Shown here piece by piece: positions 33,942-45,151 of a stretch of 46,762 nucleotides of DNA. The translations under genes were made by a program, and so were the position numbers. The stretch comes from Deltaproteobacteria bacterium (GTDB taxonomy: Bacteria; Desulfobacterota; Desulfobulbia; Desulfobulbales; SURF-16): positions 1 to 46,762 of the forward strand of contig JAJRUT010000001.1 in NCBI GenBank assembly GCA_024277655.1, in the 5' to 3' direction. The notes below the pieces were generated by a model. It worked only from the letters and a program-made list of their open reading frames with translations, did no database searches and had not been told where the DNA came from. Within the stretch, counting starts at the first letter, position 1; every line of letters starts with the position of its first letter.

Positions 33942-34766
33942 ATGGCTCAAACTTACACGTACGACAAATTAGATCAGCCGGAAATCCTTAAACATCTCTT
34001 TCGCCCTGATCCTTCACCCGCCCCCGTCCCCGAACATGCCGAAGATATGATGATTGCCACCGGTGACGACTGTGATCTTCATCTGCGCGCCTTCGCCTCG
34101 GACCAAAAAGCCAAACCAGTTATTCTCTTTTTTCATGGAAATGGTGAACAGGTCAGTGACTACACGGATATTGCCGACAAATTCAACCAACAGATGGGAG
34201 TTAGCGTGCTACTGGCAGAGTATCGAGGTTATGGCCTTGCCACCGGCATCCCCACCGCATCAGCCATGATGAAGGACAGTCAACTCCTCCTGAAACGAGG
34301 CCTGCAATGGCAAAAGGACAATGGCTATACCGGTAAATTCCTGGTTATGGGCCGGTCCCTCGGTTCCGTAAGTGCCATTGAACTCACCTACACCAATCCT
34401 GATAAAATTGACGGGTTGCTGGTCGACTCAGGCTTTGCCTACTCAATACCTGTACTGCAGAACATTGGAATTGACACTGACGCCCTGGAGCTAAGCGAAG
34501 ACGACTGCTTTAAGAACCTTGAAAAGATAAGACAAATAGATAAGGCCTTCTACTCTATCCACGGGGCAAAAGACGAACTCATCGCCGTGGACAATGCCTC
34601 CACCCTTGTTTCTGAGGCGTTGTCCACCCAGAAAGAGTTCCAGATAGTACCTGGAGCCGATCATAATTCTATCTTTGCTGATACCGGAGATATGTACTTT
34701 GAAGTGATGAATCGCTTTGTAAAGAATATCGGAATTATGCGTAAAAAGAAGGTGGGAGTTCGCTGA
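33942..34766 (+). CDS. alpha/beta hydrolase
   Basis: This is a 274-residue cytoplasmic hydrolase of the BAAT/DUF-type alpha/beta fold. The oxyanion HGNGE motif follows PVILFFHGNGE. The nucleophile elbow is GRSLGS (Ser in VMGRSLGSVS). Further on, SIHGAKDELI gives the acidic residue, and GADHNSIF the catalytic His. Thus the Ser-Asp-His triad is complete. Substrate is unknown; small esters or amides are possible. It stands between the MITE-like element and a small membrane protein gene. Confidence 0.87.
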   Translation: MAQTYTYDKLDQPEILKHLFRPDPSPAPVPEHAEDMMIATGDDCDLHLRAFASDQKAKPVILFFHGNGEQVSDYTDIADKFNQQMGVSVLLAEYRGYGLATGIPTASAMMKDSQLLLKRGLQWQKDNGYTGKFLVMGRSLGSVSAIELTYTNPDKIDGLLVDSGFAYSIPVLQNIGIDTDALELSEDDCFKNLEKIRQIDKAFYSIHGAKDELIAVDNASTLVSEALSTQKEFQIVPGADHNSIFADTGDMYFEVMNRFVKNIGIMRKKKVGVR

Positions 34767-34805
34767 TTTTAAAAAAATAGGTGGGGGCTACAAAGGAGAC
34801 ATTAA

Positions 34806-35087
34806 ATGCTGAATATTGGCACAATACTGCAGGACTATCAACCCTATATTGTCATCGCTATTGCCCTTACTATCATTGCCAGCTTCAAGAGTGAGGACTT
34901 CCGTAATTGGCTGATCCGTATCACCATATTCGGTATTATTCTTACCGCCTGCTATTTTGGGTTTCAGCAGATCAAGTATAGCTTTAAATCTGGTAAAGAG
35001 GTCAACCCTCTAAATAAAAAAACGCAGGCCGAAGAAAATGCCGGAATGAAGTATTACCGTGACCCCGGTAAGAACCTGCCAGACTAA
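34806..35087 (+). CDS. small membrane protein, hypothetical
   Basis: This 93-residue protein has two hydrophobic segments (IVIAIALTIIA near residue 15-26 and ITIFGIILTACYFGF near 39-53) and a soluble, charged C-terminal tail of about 35 residues. AAAGGAGA is its ribosome binding site. It follows the hydrolase gene by 39 bases in the same direction, so co-transcription is likely. I do not recognise the family. Confidence 0.65.
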   Translation: MLNIGTILQDYQPYIVIAIALTIIASFKSEDFRNWLIRITIFGIILTACYFGFQQIKYSFKSGKEVNPLNKKTQAEENAGMKYYRDPGKNLPD

Positions 35088-35113
35088 GCGCAAAATGACG
35101 CTGCCATGACCTT

Positions 35114-35761
35114 TTAACCCGTGTAGCACACCTTTAACTCCTCATTGGCAAAGGATATACTGAGATTTGAATTCTCACATCCCCGGAACATTGGCTGACC
35201 CAAATAAAAAAGTTCCTGGGCAAGATTCAAGGTGTACTGACCCACCAACCGTTGGCGAATCTGCAAATCAAGCACCAGGATGGCCCTGATTTTATCGATG
35301 TAACCACCATCACCCCCTAACCCTTCCATAAAAGACCATAACTGCCGATATGAACACCGTTCTTCATGATCAATAATCTCAGGCAGGAGGGGGTTCTGCT
35401 CCCCTATCAAGTCAAACCTGGTTAAACACCCCGCAAAAATTACAGCCTCAATATCCTCTGTATCCCAGCACTTGAGCAGGCGGCATTCAGCAGGGCGATC
35501 CGCATGGATCTGACACCCTGATACTCCATCGTTTTTTTGATGAAACGGACACTCCCAGCTGGTTCCAGGCCCGACCAGTTTAAGCATCTCCACCTCTGCC
35601 GGTTCCACCTTGTCCTTTAAGGGGTTAAAGGACAATTCACCCTTGCGTATAACCCGCAAGTTATCCAGGGTAACTATATTTTTCTGCAAAAAGGACCGAT
35701 CTTCGTGGTGCAGAACCGGCCCACCTTTTGCGCAACAGATCCCGCAGCGCTGACATTCCAT
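35114..35761 (-). CDS. YkgJ-family cysteine-cluster protein
   Basis: This is a 215-residue cytoplasmic protein. The N-terminus reads MECQRCGICCAKGGP, with the CxxCGxCC-type cluster of YkgJ/UPF0153 proteins. Further Cys residues follow in WECPFHQ, SGCQIHADRPAECRLLKCW and AGCLTRF. The family is thought to bind zinc or iron-sulfur, but its function is unknown. It stands alone, convergent with the small membrane-protein gene, 26 bases away. Confidence 0.87.
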   Translation of the reverse strand: MECQRCGICCAKGGPVLHHEDRSFLQKNIVTLDNLRVIRKGELSFNPLKDKVEPAEVEMLKLVGPGTSWECPFHQKNDGVSGCQIHADRPAECRLLKCWDTEDIEAVIFAGCLTRFDLIGEQNPLLPEIIDHEERCSYRQLWSFMEGLGGDGGYIDKIRAILVLDLQIRQRLVGQYTLNLAQELFYLGQPMFRGCENSNLSISFANEELKVCYTG

Positions 35762-35943
35762 CTTAATAAACCCGTTTATTTATCGTGCAAGCCCCCCCAA
35801 CACCGCAAGGTATAAATGGTAGCACTCTTCTGACAGTCGAGAGAAAAAGCAATGCCTCTTGTTTTACTACGAAGCTTTAATCCTACAAACACTTATTTCA
35901 AAGCTTATTGGTTTCAGACTAAAAATGGCCCGAATGGCCACCA

Positions 35944-37092
35944 TCAATCATCCTTGGTGGTATGACAGACAAAACAGCCGGAATTACTCGGCGATGAGGA
36001 ATCATTGGCCTTCATGGCGCTGTAGTCCCACCTGAGCATGTCTGGATAATCTGTGGCATGGGCCGCATGACATGACAAACACATCACCACATCAGCCCCT
36101 GGGGTAACATTAGGGCTTGCTGAACTAGGCACCATAGTTCTGGCGATTGGCGAAGCCACATTATACGAGGTGTAGGAGTTATACTCTCCGGATGCGGGGA
36201 TAGCGATATCGGTCGGGTGACGGATAAATGGAGAGGTAAAGGAACTACCAATACCATCGGAGGTCGATGTTTGTAGGGTATGAAAATTACCATGACAGGT
36301 GGCACAGAATTGACTCATGGTATTGTCCGGAGGCCCCACCCCAATTCCGCTTAGATGACAACTACTACTGGCCCCGCTACACCCAAGTTGAACCGGTGTA
36401 GCCTGACCAAAATATTCATTATGGCTCGCACTATTAACATTCTGCCACTTATCAGTTTGATTTTCATAACCCTTCACGCCACTAAGGAAACGATAGCTAT
36501 TGGCAGGAGATGTGGCCACATCACATTGACCATCAACATTATTATGATGCGCCCCCGCCAGGGTTTCAACCCCTGAGATCGTAGGAGAGCTGGCGTATCG
36601 ATAGCCATGACAGCCATTAGTCCCAGCACAGGTAAGATTAGTATCATTCACCGTCATTCCGTCATCATGGAAGGATTGAACAATCCCCCCCGGCGGGCCA
36701 TAGAGCACATCATCCTGGTTGTTAAGTTCAACAATGTTATGCCCTTTTGAATCAGAGGCGCCACTGCCCTTGCTGCCAAGGATATATGCGAAATTTCCCC
36801 CGGCCAAGTCACCTGAGCCATCGGTATGGAGTACCTGTGGCACTGGTGTAGAGCCAATAACCTCTATTTTATTGGCAGTACCCATGGCATGACAGCCAAT
36901 ACAGGTGCCCCTGGTAAGGTACAAGTTCGCCGAACCGCCTGACTCCCCGCCAATTGTGGCCATGGGGGTACCATTTTGACTATTATGCATGGTATGACAA
37001 TTAGCACATGGCCCCGTCATTCGCGCCTGTGCAGAGAAGAGGAAAGTAAAAGACAAGACGAATACTGCAATTGTAAAAAAAGAAAAACGCAT
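35944..37092 (-). CDS. exported multihaem c-type cytochrome with two atypical haem motifs
   Basis: This is a 382-residue secreted cytochrome. A Sec signal peptide covers about residues 1-23 (FTFLFSAQA). Five canonical CxxCH motifs lie at C29, C64, C263, C338 and C373. Two further motifs have longer spacing: CX5CH at C155-C161 (CAGTNGCH) and CX6CH at C238-C245 (CSGASSSCH). If both bind haem there are seven haems. The canonical repeats with NxxH/GxxH-type contexts resemble the doubled-CXXCH cytochromes of anaerobic respirers. It probably carries electrons in the periplasm; its partner is not nearby. A GGTGG ribosome binding site precedes the ATG. Confidence 0.88.
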   Translation of the reverse strand: MRFSFFTIAVFVLSFTFLFSAQARMTGPCANCHTMHNSQNGTPMATIGGESGGSANLYLTRGTCIGCHAMGTANKIEVIGSTPVPQVLHTDGSGDLAGGNFAYILGSKGSGASDSKGHNIVELNNQDDVLYGPPGGIVQSFHDDGMTVNDTNLTCAGTNGCHGYRYASSPTISGVETLAGAHHNNVDGQCDVATSPANSYRFLSGVKGYENQTDKWQNVNSASHNEYFGQATPVQLGCSGASSSCHLSGIGVGPPDNTMSQFCATCHGNFHTLQTSTSDGIGSSFTSPFIRHPTDIAIPASGEYNSYTSYNVASPIARTMVPSSASPNVTPGADVVMCLSCHAAHATDYPDMLRWDYSAMKANDSSSPSNSGCFVCHTTKDD

Positions 37093-37248
37093 CCATCCAC
37101 CCCGCGGTAATTTTTACTCTCTTGTCAAATAAGACCAGTCAGCCATACTGTTTATCTTTAACTTCCAGGAGAGATCAAAATGTGGCATTATGCCACACCA
37201 AGCTAAACATAGACCAGATCCCCGAAAACAACAAGACATTCTGAGCAT

Positions 37249-37282
37249 AAAAAAACGCTACAACGGTAAGTTGTAGCGTTTG
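37249..37282 (-). terminator. rho-independent terminator of the 37339-37671 gene
   Basis: AACGCTACAAC and GTTGTAGCGTT form a perfect 11-bp stem with a GGTAA loop. Read leftward it is followed by TTTTTTT. It lies about 57 bases past the stop codon of the leftward gene and separates it from the cytochrome. Confidence 0.88.
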
Positions 37283-37338
37283 CGGGGGGAATACTGGCGA
37301 GATTCACCAGCCCCCTTCAAGCAAAACACAGAAAAGAT

Positions 37339-37671
37339 CTACGAATAAATCTTCTCCTCAGCAAGCATGGTGTCAATGAAATCAAGAAGGAAATCCCTTT
37401 GCATTTTAGTCGCATAACCGATGCAGGAACAGTGAAGATTGGCCTGATTACGCACCAAAAATTCTGCAATAAGCTTATTGCGGTTAAGTTCGATACCAAA
37501 CATGAATGGGCCGCACTCTTCGTGGCCTTGTTGTTTCTCAGCAAGGAGGTCACCCGGCAACTGCAACCAGAATAGACCCTCCATAGCTCCCTCTTTGAGA
37601 GCTTTCTTCATGTATGTTTCAAGATTAGCACTCTCTTCGGCACTTAAATCATCAAGGAGAAATTGACGCAT
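37339..37671 (-). CDS. conserved hypothetical protein, about 110 residues
   Basis: This is a 110-residue soluble protein beginning MRQFLLDDLSAEESANLETY, with FWLQLPGDLLAEKQQGHEEC, FGIELNRNKLIAEFLVR and NLHCSCIGY blocks. It has three Cys residues, two of them close together (HCSC). I chose the ATG at 37671 because AGGA stands eight bases upstream; the ATG at 37683 has no ribosome binding site. I think it is a conserved Desulfobacterota-type protein of unknown function. It is transcribed toward a strong terminator. Confidence 0.7.
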   Translation of the reverse strand: MRQFLLDDLSAEESANLETYMKKALKEGAMEGLFWLQLPGDLLAEKQQGHEECGPFMFGIELNRNKLIAEFLVRNQANLHCSCIGYATKMQRDFLLDFIDTMLAEEKIYS

Positions 37672-37683
37672 ATAGTTCCTCAT

Positions 37684-37758
37684 AATTCAGGAGTCAGGAT
37701 ATAAGCATTCGTAAAGGTGATCTCTCTACTGAATTCTCAAGCCTTGTTCCTGAATTCC
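37684..37758. repeat. imperfect palindrome with GAATTCAG phrases (copy 2)
   Basis: Arms AATTCAGGAGTCAGG (37684-37698) and CCTTGTTCCTGAATT (37742-37756) are complementary at 12 of 15 positions. CTACTGAATT lies inside at 37726-37735. The layout matches that at 5620-5699. It sits just upstream of the gene starting at 37671. Confidence 0.5.
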
Positions 37759-37830
37759 ACAAAAAAGGCTCTATACACAAATGCAATACCCAGCCTTTTC
37801 ATAACATCTCAAATAACAATGATAAAGAAG

Positions 37831-39243
37831 TTAGCTATCCAAGTCCCGGACATCACGGCCTTCATACATATCTTCACCCAAACAGAAGCGTCTGATTGAC
37901 TCTGCTGCTTCCTTGGCCTGATACACCGCCTTGGCTACCGTCTGTGGGCCAAGAACAGAGTCACCGGCAGAGAATATCCAATCCACATTGGTCTGAAAAC
38001 TGGTCTTATCAACAACATAGGTTCCCCAACTGGTTAGCTTGAAATCGTGCCCCTTATCGGCTTCGTGATCGACATTCTGGGAGATTGCCGGGATAACACA
38101 ATCGGCAGCAATAACAAAATTGGACCCCTCAATAACAACGGGACGGCGACGGCCTGAGTCATCTGGTGGGCCAAGTTCCATCTTCAAGCATTCAATACCA
38201 GTCATTCGGCCATCTTCACCTATAATCTTTACAGGAGCCGCCAAAAATTCAATTTTGACCCCCTCCTGCTGCAAATGATGGATCTCTTCGGTGGAGGCTG
38301 GCATCTCTTCAATAGTACGTCGATACAGGATAAAGACATTCTCAGAACCCTCGCGCAAAGCAACCCTGGCGCAATCAATGGCAACATTTCCACCACCAAC
38401 CACCACGACATTATTGCCGATATCAACCTTGTTGCCAGACAAGACCGCGCGCAGGTAATCAACCCCATGGCGTACTCCGTCCATATCTTCACCATCGACA
38501 CCAAGTTTACGACTGGTGTGGGCACCAATGCCAATAAAAACCGCATCAAAACCATGCTCGCCTTTAAGCTCATCAAGGGTAATATCCCTGCCAATCACCA
38601 CATCGTGAACAATATTCACCCCACAACTCTTTAACACAGCAAATTCAGCATTGATAATATGTCGGGGCAAACGAAACGGCGGAATACCCACTTTCAGCAT
38701 GCCACCAAAAACTGGCAGTGATTCATAAATCGTACATTCAATTCCGGCATGGGCCAGGTGAAAGGCTACGGTCATCCCAGCAGGGCCAGAACCAACTATG
38801 GCAACTTTTTTGCCAATGGGTAACGCACATTCTGCCCGCATATTTTTCTGGTGATAGACCATCCAGTCTGACATAAAGCGTTCAATCAGCCCGATAGCCA
38901 CGGCCTTGCCTTTTTTCGCACGGATACACTTGCCCTCACATTGATTTTCATGGGGACATACCCTGGAACAGATAGCAGGAAGCGAAGAGGTCTCACGTAC
39001 CTTCCAATACGCCTCTTCAAATTTCCCCTCGGCCACAAGACCAATAAAGGCAGGAATATCGTTGTTGATCGGGCAACCCTTACGACATCCAGGCTTCTTG
39101 CAATTCAAACAGCGCAATGCCTCTTTCTGCGCCATATCAAAGGTAAAACCCAAGGCAACCTCATCATAATTATCGACTCGAATTTCAGGTGATAATTCAG
39201 CACAAGTCTGCCGATCAATAGCCATTCTCTCTTTTGCTTTCAT
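37831..39243 (-). CDS. gltA: GltA/SudA-type NADPH-dependent flavoprotein oxidoreductase
   Basis: This is a 470-residue cytoplasmic protein related to the glutamate synthase small subunit and to sulfide dehydrogenase/NfnB subunits. The N-terminal Fe-S region has EALRCLNCKKPGCRKGCPIN and CSRVCPHENQCEGKC, enough Cys for two [4Fe-4S] clusters. The FAD motif is VAIVGSGPAGMTVAFHLAH, the NADPH motif NVVVVGGGNVAIDCARVAL, and the C-terminal FAD contact FSAGDSVLGPQTVAKAV. I chose the ATG at 39243 because GAGG stands seven bases upstream. A partner large subunit is not encoded beside it, so it may act alone or with a protein made elsewhere. Which reaction it catalyses is inferred only. Confidence 0.87.
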   Translation of the reverse strand: MKAKERMAIDRQTCAELSPEIRVDNYDEVALGFTFDMAQKEALRCLNCKKPGCRKGCPINNDIPAFIGLVAEGKFEEAYWKVRETSSLPAICSRVCPHENQCEGKCIRAKKGKAVAIGLIERFMSDWMVYHQKNMRAECALPIGKKVAIVGSGPAGMTVAFHLAHAGIECTIYESLPVFGGMLKVGIPPFRLPRHIINAEFAVLKSCGVNIVHDVVIGRDITLDELKGEHGFDAVFIGIGAHTSRKLGVDGEDMDGVRHGVDYLRAVLSGNKVDIGNNVVVVGGGNVAIDCARVALREGSENVFILYRRTIEEMPASTEEIHHLQQEGVKIEFLAAPVKIIGEDGRMTGIECLKMELGPPDDSGRRRPVVIEGSNFVIAADCVIPAISQNVDHEADKGHDFKLTSWGTYVVDKTSFQTNVDWIFSAGDSVLGPQTVAKAVYQAKEAAESIRRFCLGEDMYEGRDVRDLDS

Positions 39244-39493
39244 AAATACCTCAAGGTTCATCAATATAAAACGGACACTTGCTCCGTATAGATTCCTAGT
39301 AAATTACAGTGGTATATACACTACTTGAAAAAAGAATTCAGCTAGCAGAACTACCTATAAGCATTTTTCCCAACCAAGCTGATTTTTTAACAATTTACCT
39401 GAGCCAACTTGACAAAGAAAGCCCGTTCATCCATGCTAGATATGTACTTGAAATAAACAACAAATGATCAAGATTAAAGGTTAGGGCAAATCA

Positions 39494-39964
39494 ATGAAAG
39501 CTGAGTTTATCAACCCCTTTTTACAGGCAACCAAAAACGTCCTGGAGACCATGTGCCAAACCCAGGTACAACCAAAAAAACCAATGCTTAAGGAAAACCG
39601 CAACACCTATGGTGATGTCTCTGGAATTATTGGTATGGCCAGTGATTCTATTTCCGGCTGCATGATTTTAAGTTTTAGCGATAACTGTATCATTAATGTC
39701 GTTGCCAATATGCTGATGGAAGATCCCAAGACGGCCATTGATAATGAGATTGTTGATGCCGTTGGCGAACTGACCAATATGATCTGCGGTGGCGCCAAAG
39801 CCTCCCTGGCCAAGCTCGATCATAAATTTGATCTGGCCACCCCCACCATGATAACCGGCAAAGGCGTTGAAATTGCCACCCTCTCCGATTCACCCACCAT
39901 CGTCATCCCCTTTGAAACCAAGTATGGCGGCTTTGTAATTGAAGCCAACCTTCAGGATAAATAA
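39494..39964 (+). CDS. cheX: CheX-type chemotaxis phosphatase
   Basis: This is a 156-residue cytoplasmic protein. CheX dephosphorylates CheY~P. The catalytic helix motif E-x-x-N is present as E92-L-T-N95 in VGELTNMICGGAKASL, and the second half (ATPTMITGKGVEIATL, PFETKYGGFVIEANL) matches the family. Length is normal. It is monocistronic and ends in a strong terminator shared with the ATP synthase operon. Confidence 0.9.
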   Translation: MKAEFINPFLQATKNVLETMCQTQVQPKKPMLKENRNTYGDVSGIIGMASDSISGCMILSFSDNCIINVVANMLMEDPKTAIDNEIVDAVGELTNMICGGAKASLAKLDHKFDLATPTMITGKGVEIATLSDSPTIVIPFETKYGGFVIEANLQDK

Positions 39965-40013
39965 AGGGTTAAGCTTGTCCTGTGTTAAACCTTAGTGCAA
40001 TAGTAATTAGCAT

Positions 40014-40050
40014 AAAAAAAGGCGACTCTCAAATGAGAGTCGCCTTTTTT
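40014..40050. terminator. bidirectional terminator between cheX and atpC
   Basis: AAGGCGACTCTCA and TGAGAGTCGCCTT form a perfect 13-bp stem with a short AA loop, flanked by an A-run on the left and T6 on the right. It can therefore end cheX rightward and the atp operon leftward. Confidence 0.93.
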
Positions 40051-40140
40051 ATGATGCTAAGTACTAAACCAATCAAGAGGAAAGCTGACCGACCACTTTA
40101 TTCCTAGCGAACTAGTAATAAAGTGCCGCAGGCTAAACCC

Positions 40141-40554
40141 CTAATTAGACTTCTGGGCTACAGAAACCCTGGCGATGGCGCGGTGTAATGCGGCCTCGGC
40201 CCGGACCATGTTGATCTTCTCGCCCTTTGCCTTTACTTCGGCAAGACGCTTTTCTGCTCTTTCTTTGGCCTTCAACGCGCGGTCAACATCAATATCAGTC
40301 CCCTTCTCGCAGGACTCAACGATAAAGGTAATCTTATTATCAGAGACCTCACAAAAACCGCCACTCACCATTAAAGCTGACTCAGAACCATCCTGTTTAT
40401 AGGCCAGTTCACCAATTTTAATGGTTGAAAGAAAAGGAGCGTGATTGGCAAGAACACCGAATACACCGCCAAAGCCGGGAGCTGTAACGATATCAACCTG
40501 CTCGCGAACAACCGGACCTGCTGGTGTTACAACTTCAAGTTCAATTTGAGCCAT
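40141..40554 (-). CDS. atpC: ATP synthase F1 subunit epsilon
   Basis: This is a 137-residue F1 subunit. The N-terminal beta domain begins [20 protein letters not shown] and has [34 protein letters not shown]. The C-terminal helices are cut to about 45 residues but present ([20 protein letters not shown]). It is the last gene of the operon and follows atpD by 93 bases carrying an inverted repeat. Confidence 0.97.
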   Translation of the reverse strand: MAQIELEVVTPAGPVVREQVDIVTAPGFGGVFGVLANHAPFLSTIKIGELAYKQDGSESALMVSGGFCEVSDNKITFIVESCEKGTDIDVDRALKAKERAEKRLAEVKAKGEKINMVRAEAALHRAIARVSVAQKSN

Positions 40555-40579
40555 ACTTTCACCTCTTTATGTAGTTTCT

Positions 40580-40636
40580 GGTTCCTGGTTTCAAGTTAAA
40601 GGATCTATTCACGCAACCCTACTTGAAACAGGAAAC
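40580..40636 (-). repeat. inverted repeat between atpD and atpC
   Basis: GGTTCCTGGTTTCAAGT (40580-40596) pairs with ACTTGAAACAGGAAAC (40621-40636) almost completely, with one bulge and one G-T pair, and a 24-base loop. A further CTTGAAACC repeats the same phrase to the right. In the mRNA it should form a stable hairpin between the two cistrons. Confidence 0.7.
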
Positions 40637-40647
40637 TTGAAACCGTT

Positions 40648-42066
<1,419 letters not shown>

Positions 42067-42090
42067 TTATTTTCTCCTATTTACATTAGG

Positions 42091-42187
42091 TTTAAGATTT
42101 AAGGGTTTAAGGTCAAAGAGGTTACGCACTCAACGTTACCGATAAGGAAAGTCACCCCCTTACACCTTTCAACCTTAGACCTTTAGC
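42091..42187 (-). repeat. imperfect inverted phrases between atpG and atpD
   Basis: Left phrases such as GGTTTAAGATTTAAGGG and right phrases such as ACCTTAGACCTTTAGCC are roughly complementary (about two thirds of positions) across the spacer. It may form a loose hairpin. Pairing is much weaker than in the atpD-atpC spacer. Confidence 0.35.
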
Positions 42188-42199
42188 CTAAATAATCAT

Positions 42200-43066
42200 T
42201 TATCCTTTAAGCGCTTCCGCACCGCCGACAATATCCATCAAGTCACCAGTAATGGCAGCTTGACGAGCCTTATTAAAGATCGAGGTTAACTCGTCAACAA
42301 TATCGGAACATGCATTCGTGGCATTATCCATTGCTGTCATCCGAGCAGCCTGCTCGGATGCTCCAACCTGTAACATGGAGTTATAAATCATAACGTTCAT
42401 ATACAGAGGAAGAAGCACTTCCATGATCTCTTCTTGACTTGGCTCATAAATATAATCACCACTTGCAGCCGCTACTTCGTCACCCGCCTCTTCCGTTGGT
42501 TTAACAGGAAGGAGGTGGATCGCGGTTGGAACCTGAACACCAACAGACTTAAAATGACCGTACATAATGGTCACTTCATCGGCTCCGCTCTCTTCAAAGT
42601 TGGCAGCGATGTCCTGGGCAATCTCACGGGCGTTGAACATCTGGAAATTTCCCATGATGTCAAGATGCTTCGTTCTTACCTTGCCGGTCTTTTTGAGGGC
42701 CTGGTTTCCCTTCTTACCAACACAAACCAGACTGACCTTGACTCCGGCAGCTTCATACTCAGCCATCTTCTTCTCAGCCATCTTGACGATATTGGCATTG
42801 AACGAGCCACAAAGACCACGATCAGAAGTCACAACAACGATCTCGGCAGTCTTGACGTCCCGGACTTCCATTAAAGGATAGTCGCCGGAAGCACCACTGA
42901 GACTGGCCATGGTATCGTTGAACTTACCGGCATAGGGATGGAAATCTTCCATCTTCTGCTGGGCTCCCCGAAGTTTGGCCGCCGAAACCATATTCATGGC
43001 CTTGGTGATCTGCGATGTCTTTTTAACACCGACTATTTTATCTGATACATCTTTTAAGCTAGGCAT
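42200..43066 (-). CDS. atpG: ATP synthase F1 subunit gamma
   Basis: This is a 288-residue rotor stalk subunit. The N-terminus MPSLKDVSDKIVGVKKTSQI, TKAMNMVSAAKLRGAQ is typical, as is VTSDRGLCGSFNANI. The C-terminus has EQAARMTAMDNATNACSDIV and FNKARQAAITGDLMDIVGGA. It follows atpA by 12 bases. Confidence 0.97.
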   Translation of the reverse strand: MPSLKDVSDKIVGVKKTSQITKAMNMVSAAKLRGAQQKMEDFHPYAGKFNDTMASLSGASGDYPLMEVRDVKTAEIVVVTSDRGLCGSFNANIVKMAEKKMAEYEAAGVKVSLVCVGKKGNQALKKTGKVRTKHLDIMGNFQMFNAREIAQDIAANFEESGADEVTIMYGHFKSVGVQVPTAIHLLPVKPTEEAGDEVAAASGDYIYEPSQEEIMEVLLPLYMNVMIYNSMLQVGASEQAARMTAMDNATNACSDIVDELTSIFNKARQAAITGDLMDIVGGAEALKG

Positions 43067-43078
43067 TGCCTACCCCCC

Positions 43079-44602
43079 TTAGTTGATCCCTTTGGAAGCC
43101 TTAAACGTCTCAGTGAAGGCTTTCAGTGTGGCATGGAGCTTCTCTTCCAATGCAGAATCAATCTCTTGTTTCTCATCCAAGGTATCAAAGATATCTGGCG
43201 CTGAAGAAGCGATATGGGTGTACATGTCCTGCTCGTAATCAGCAAGAGTATCAATAGGCAAGGTATCAAGGTAGCCTTTAGTACCAGCAAAGAGAATACA
43301 AATCTGCTTAGGCATTGGCAGTGGTTGATACTGAGGTTGCTTTAAGATCTCAACCAGACGCTCACCACGAGTAAGCTGTGCCTGAGTTGCGGCATCAAGA
43401 TCGGAACCAAAACCAGCAAATGCGGCAAGCTCACGATACTGGGCAAGGTCAAGACGGAGTGTACCGGCAACCTGCTTCATCGCTTTACACTGAGCAGCAC
43501 CACCAACTCGACTTACGGAGAGACCAACATTAATGGCTGGACGAACACCAGCAAAGAACAGAGAAGGCTCAAGGTAAACCTGACCGTCTGTAATGGAAAT
43601 TACGTTGGTCGGAATAAAGGCAGATACGTCACCAGCTTGGGTCTCAATGATTGGCAGAGCCGTCATGGAGCCAGCACCAAGCTCGTCGGAAACCTTGGAA
43701 GAACGCTCAAGGAGACGGGAGTGGTTGAAGAAAATATCACCTGGATACGCTTCACGTCCTGGTGGACGACGAAGGAGAAGTGATAATTCACGATAAGCAA
43801 CAGCCTGCTTGGAAAGATCATCATAAACGATGAGTGAATGCTGACCACGATCACGGTAATACTCACCCATGGAGGTTCCAGCAAATGCAGCAACATATTG
43901 CATTGGAGCAGGATCAGAGGCACAAGCTGCGACAACGGTGGTATATTCCATGGCGTTATTCTTACGAAGCGCCTCAACAATGAGTGCAACCGTAGATTTC
44001 TTCTGACCAACCGCTACATAGATGCAATGGACATCGGTATCACGCTGGGCGATAATCGCATCAACACAAACCGCTGTCTTACCAATCTGACGATCGCCAA
44101 TAACAAGCTCACGTTGCCCACGACCAACAGGGGTCATGGCGTCAACCGCTTTGGAACCGGTGTAACAAGGCTCATGAACACCTTTACGGGCCATAACGCC
44201 TGGGGCAACAACTTCAATCTTTGCAAATTCTTTAGCATTGATTGGTCCTTGACCGTCGATTGGATTACCAACGCCATCAACAACACGGCCTTCCATCTCA
44301 GGCCCTACAGGAACCTCAGCAATCTTACCGGTACGTTTTACAACGTCGCCTTCGTTAATACCCTCTACAGAACCAAGTACAGCACAACCAACGTTGTCTG
44401 CTTCAAGGTTCAGTGCGAGTCCAAGTGTACCGTTAGGGAACTCAAGAAGCTCCATAGCCATACAATTTTCAACACCATGAATCCGGGCAATACCATCACC
44501 TACGGAGATTACGGTGCCAGTTTCAGAAAGGTCCGCCTTACTCTCGAAGTCCTTAATCTGTCCCTTAATAATTTGACTGATTTCTTCAGCTTTAATCTGC
44601 AT
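43079..44602 (-). CDS. atpA: ATP synthase F1 subunit alpha
   Basis: This is the 507-residue regulatory subunit of F1. The P-loop is [10 protein letters not shown]. Further signatures are [40 protein letters not shown] and [14 protein letters not shown]. It lies three bases after atpH and is followed by atpG. Confidence 0.98.
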   Translation of the reverse strand: MQIKAEEISQIIKGQIKDFESKADLSETGTVISVGDGIARIHGVENCMAMELLEFPNGTLGLALNLEADNVGCAVLGSVEGINEGDVVKRTGKIAEVPVGPEMEGRVVDGVGNPIDGQGPINAKEFAKIEVVAPGVMARKGVHEPCYTGSKAVDAMTPVGRGQRELVIGDRQIGKTAVCVDAIIAQRDTDVHCIYVAVGQKKSTVALIVEALRKNNAMEYTTVVAACASDPAPMQYVAAFAGTSMGEYYRDRGQHSLIVYDDLSKQAVAYRELSLLLRRPPGREAYPGDIFFNHSRLLERSSKVSDELGAGSMTALPIIETQAGDVSAFIPTNVISITDGQVYLEPSLFFAGVRPAINVGLSVSRVGGAAQCKAMKQVAGTLRLDLAQYRELAAFAGFGSDLDAATQAQLTRGERLVEILKQPQYQPLPMPKQICILFAGTKGYLDTLPIDTLADYEQDMYTHIASSAPDIFDTLDEKQEIDSALEEKLHATLKAFTETFKASKGIN

Positions 44603-44605
44603 CTC

Positions 44606-45151
44606 TTATTCACTCCCCTTAATGGACTCTTTTAACTGTTCCAGTTGCGTTTTAATACTGCCATCCAGGACTAAGTCACCAACCTTGGCAATCATGCCGC
44701 CAATGATTGACTCATCGACCTGTGTTGTCAGTGTAACCTGCTTCCCGGTAATTTTTTCTAGTGTTTCCTGAACCTTGGCCTGCATATCTGCAGAAAGCTC
44801 AGCGGCTGAGACAACGTTACCTTGAGCGGTATTGTTTTCTTCATCCACAAGTATCTGAAACATCTCAGCGATATCACCAAGGACATCGGCGCGACGTTTT
44901 TGAACGATAAGGTTCAGAAAGTTCCCCATGATGGTACTGACTCCAGCAGCCTTCACGACCTCAGCCATGATCGCTTCGCGAGCATCAGCAGGATATATTG
45001 GGTTTGACAGGGCATCATCCAGTTCAGGATTGTCCACCAAGAGGGTGGCAAATTCTGAAAGGGTTGTTGCATACTCATCAAGAGCATTTTCATCCTTACC
45101 AACAGCAAACAGGGCTTTCGCATAGCGCTTTGCAAGTAATGCGTTTTTCAT
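44606..45151 (-). CDS. atpH: ATP synthase F1 subunit delta
   Basis: This is a 181-residue subunit joining F1 to the peripheral stalk. It begins KNALLAKRYAKALFAVGKDE and has NFLNLIVQKRRADVLGDIAE, DESIIGGMIAKVGDLVLDGS. Its start codon shares one base with the stop of atpF. Length is normal. Confidence 0.95.
   Translation of the reverse strand: MKNALLAKRYAKALFAVGKDENALDEYATTLSEFATLLVDNPELDDALSNPIYPADAREAIMAEVVKAAGVSTIMGNFLNLIVQKRRADVLGDIAEMFQILVDEENNTAQGNVVSAAELSADMQAKVQETLEKITGKQVTLTTQVDESIIGGMIAKVGDLVLDGSIKTQLEQLKESIKGSE

Noticed and set aside
43838..44635. 265-codon open frame on the plus strand
   Set aside because: It is entirely antisense to atpA, rich in Thr and Asn from the codon pattern of the real gene, and has no family blocks.
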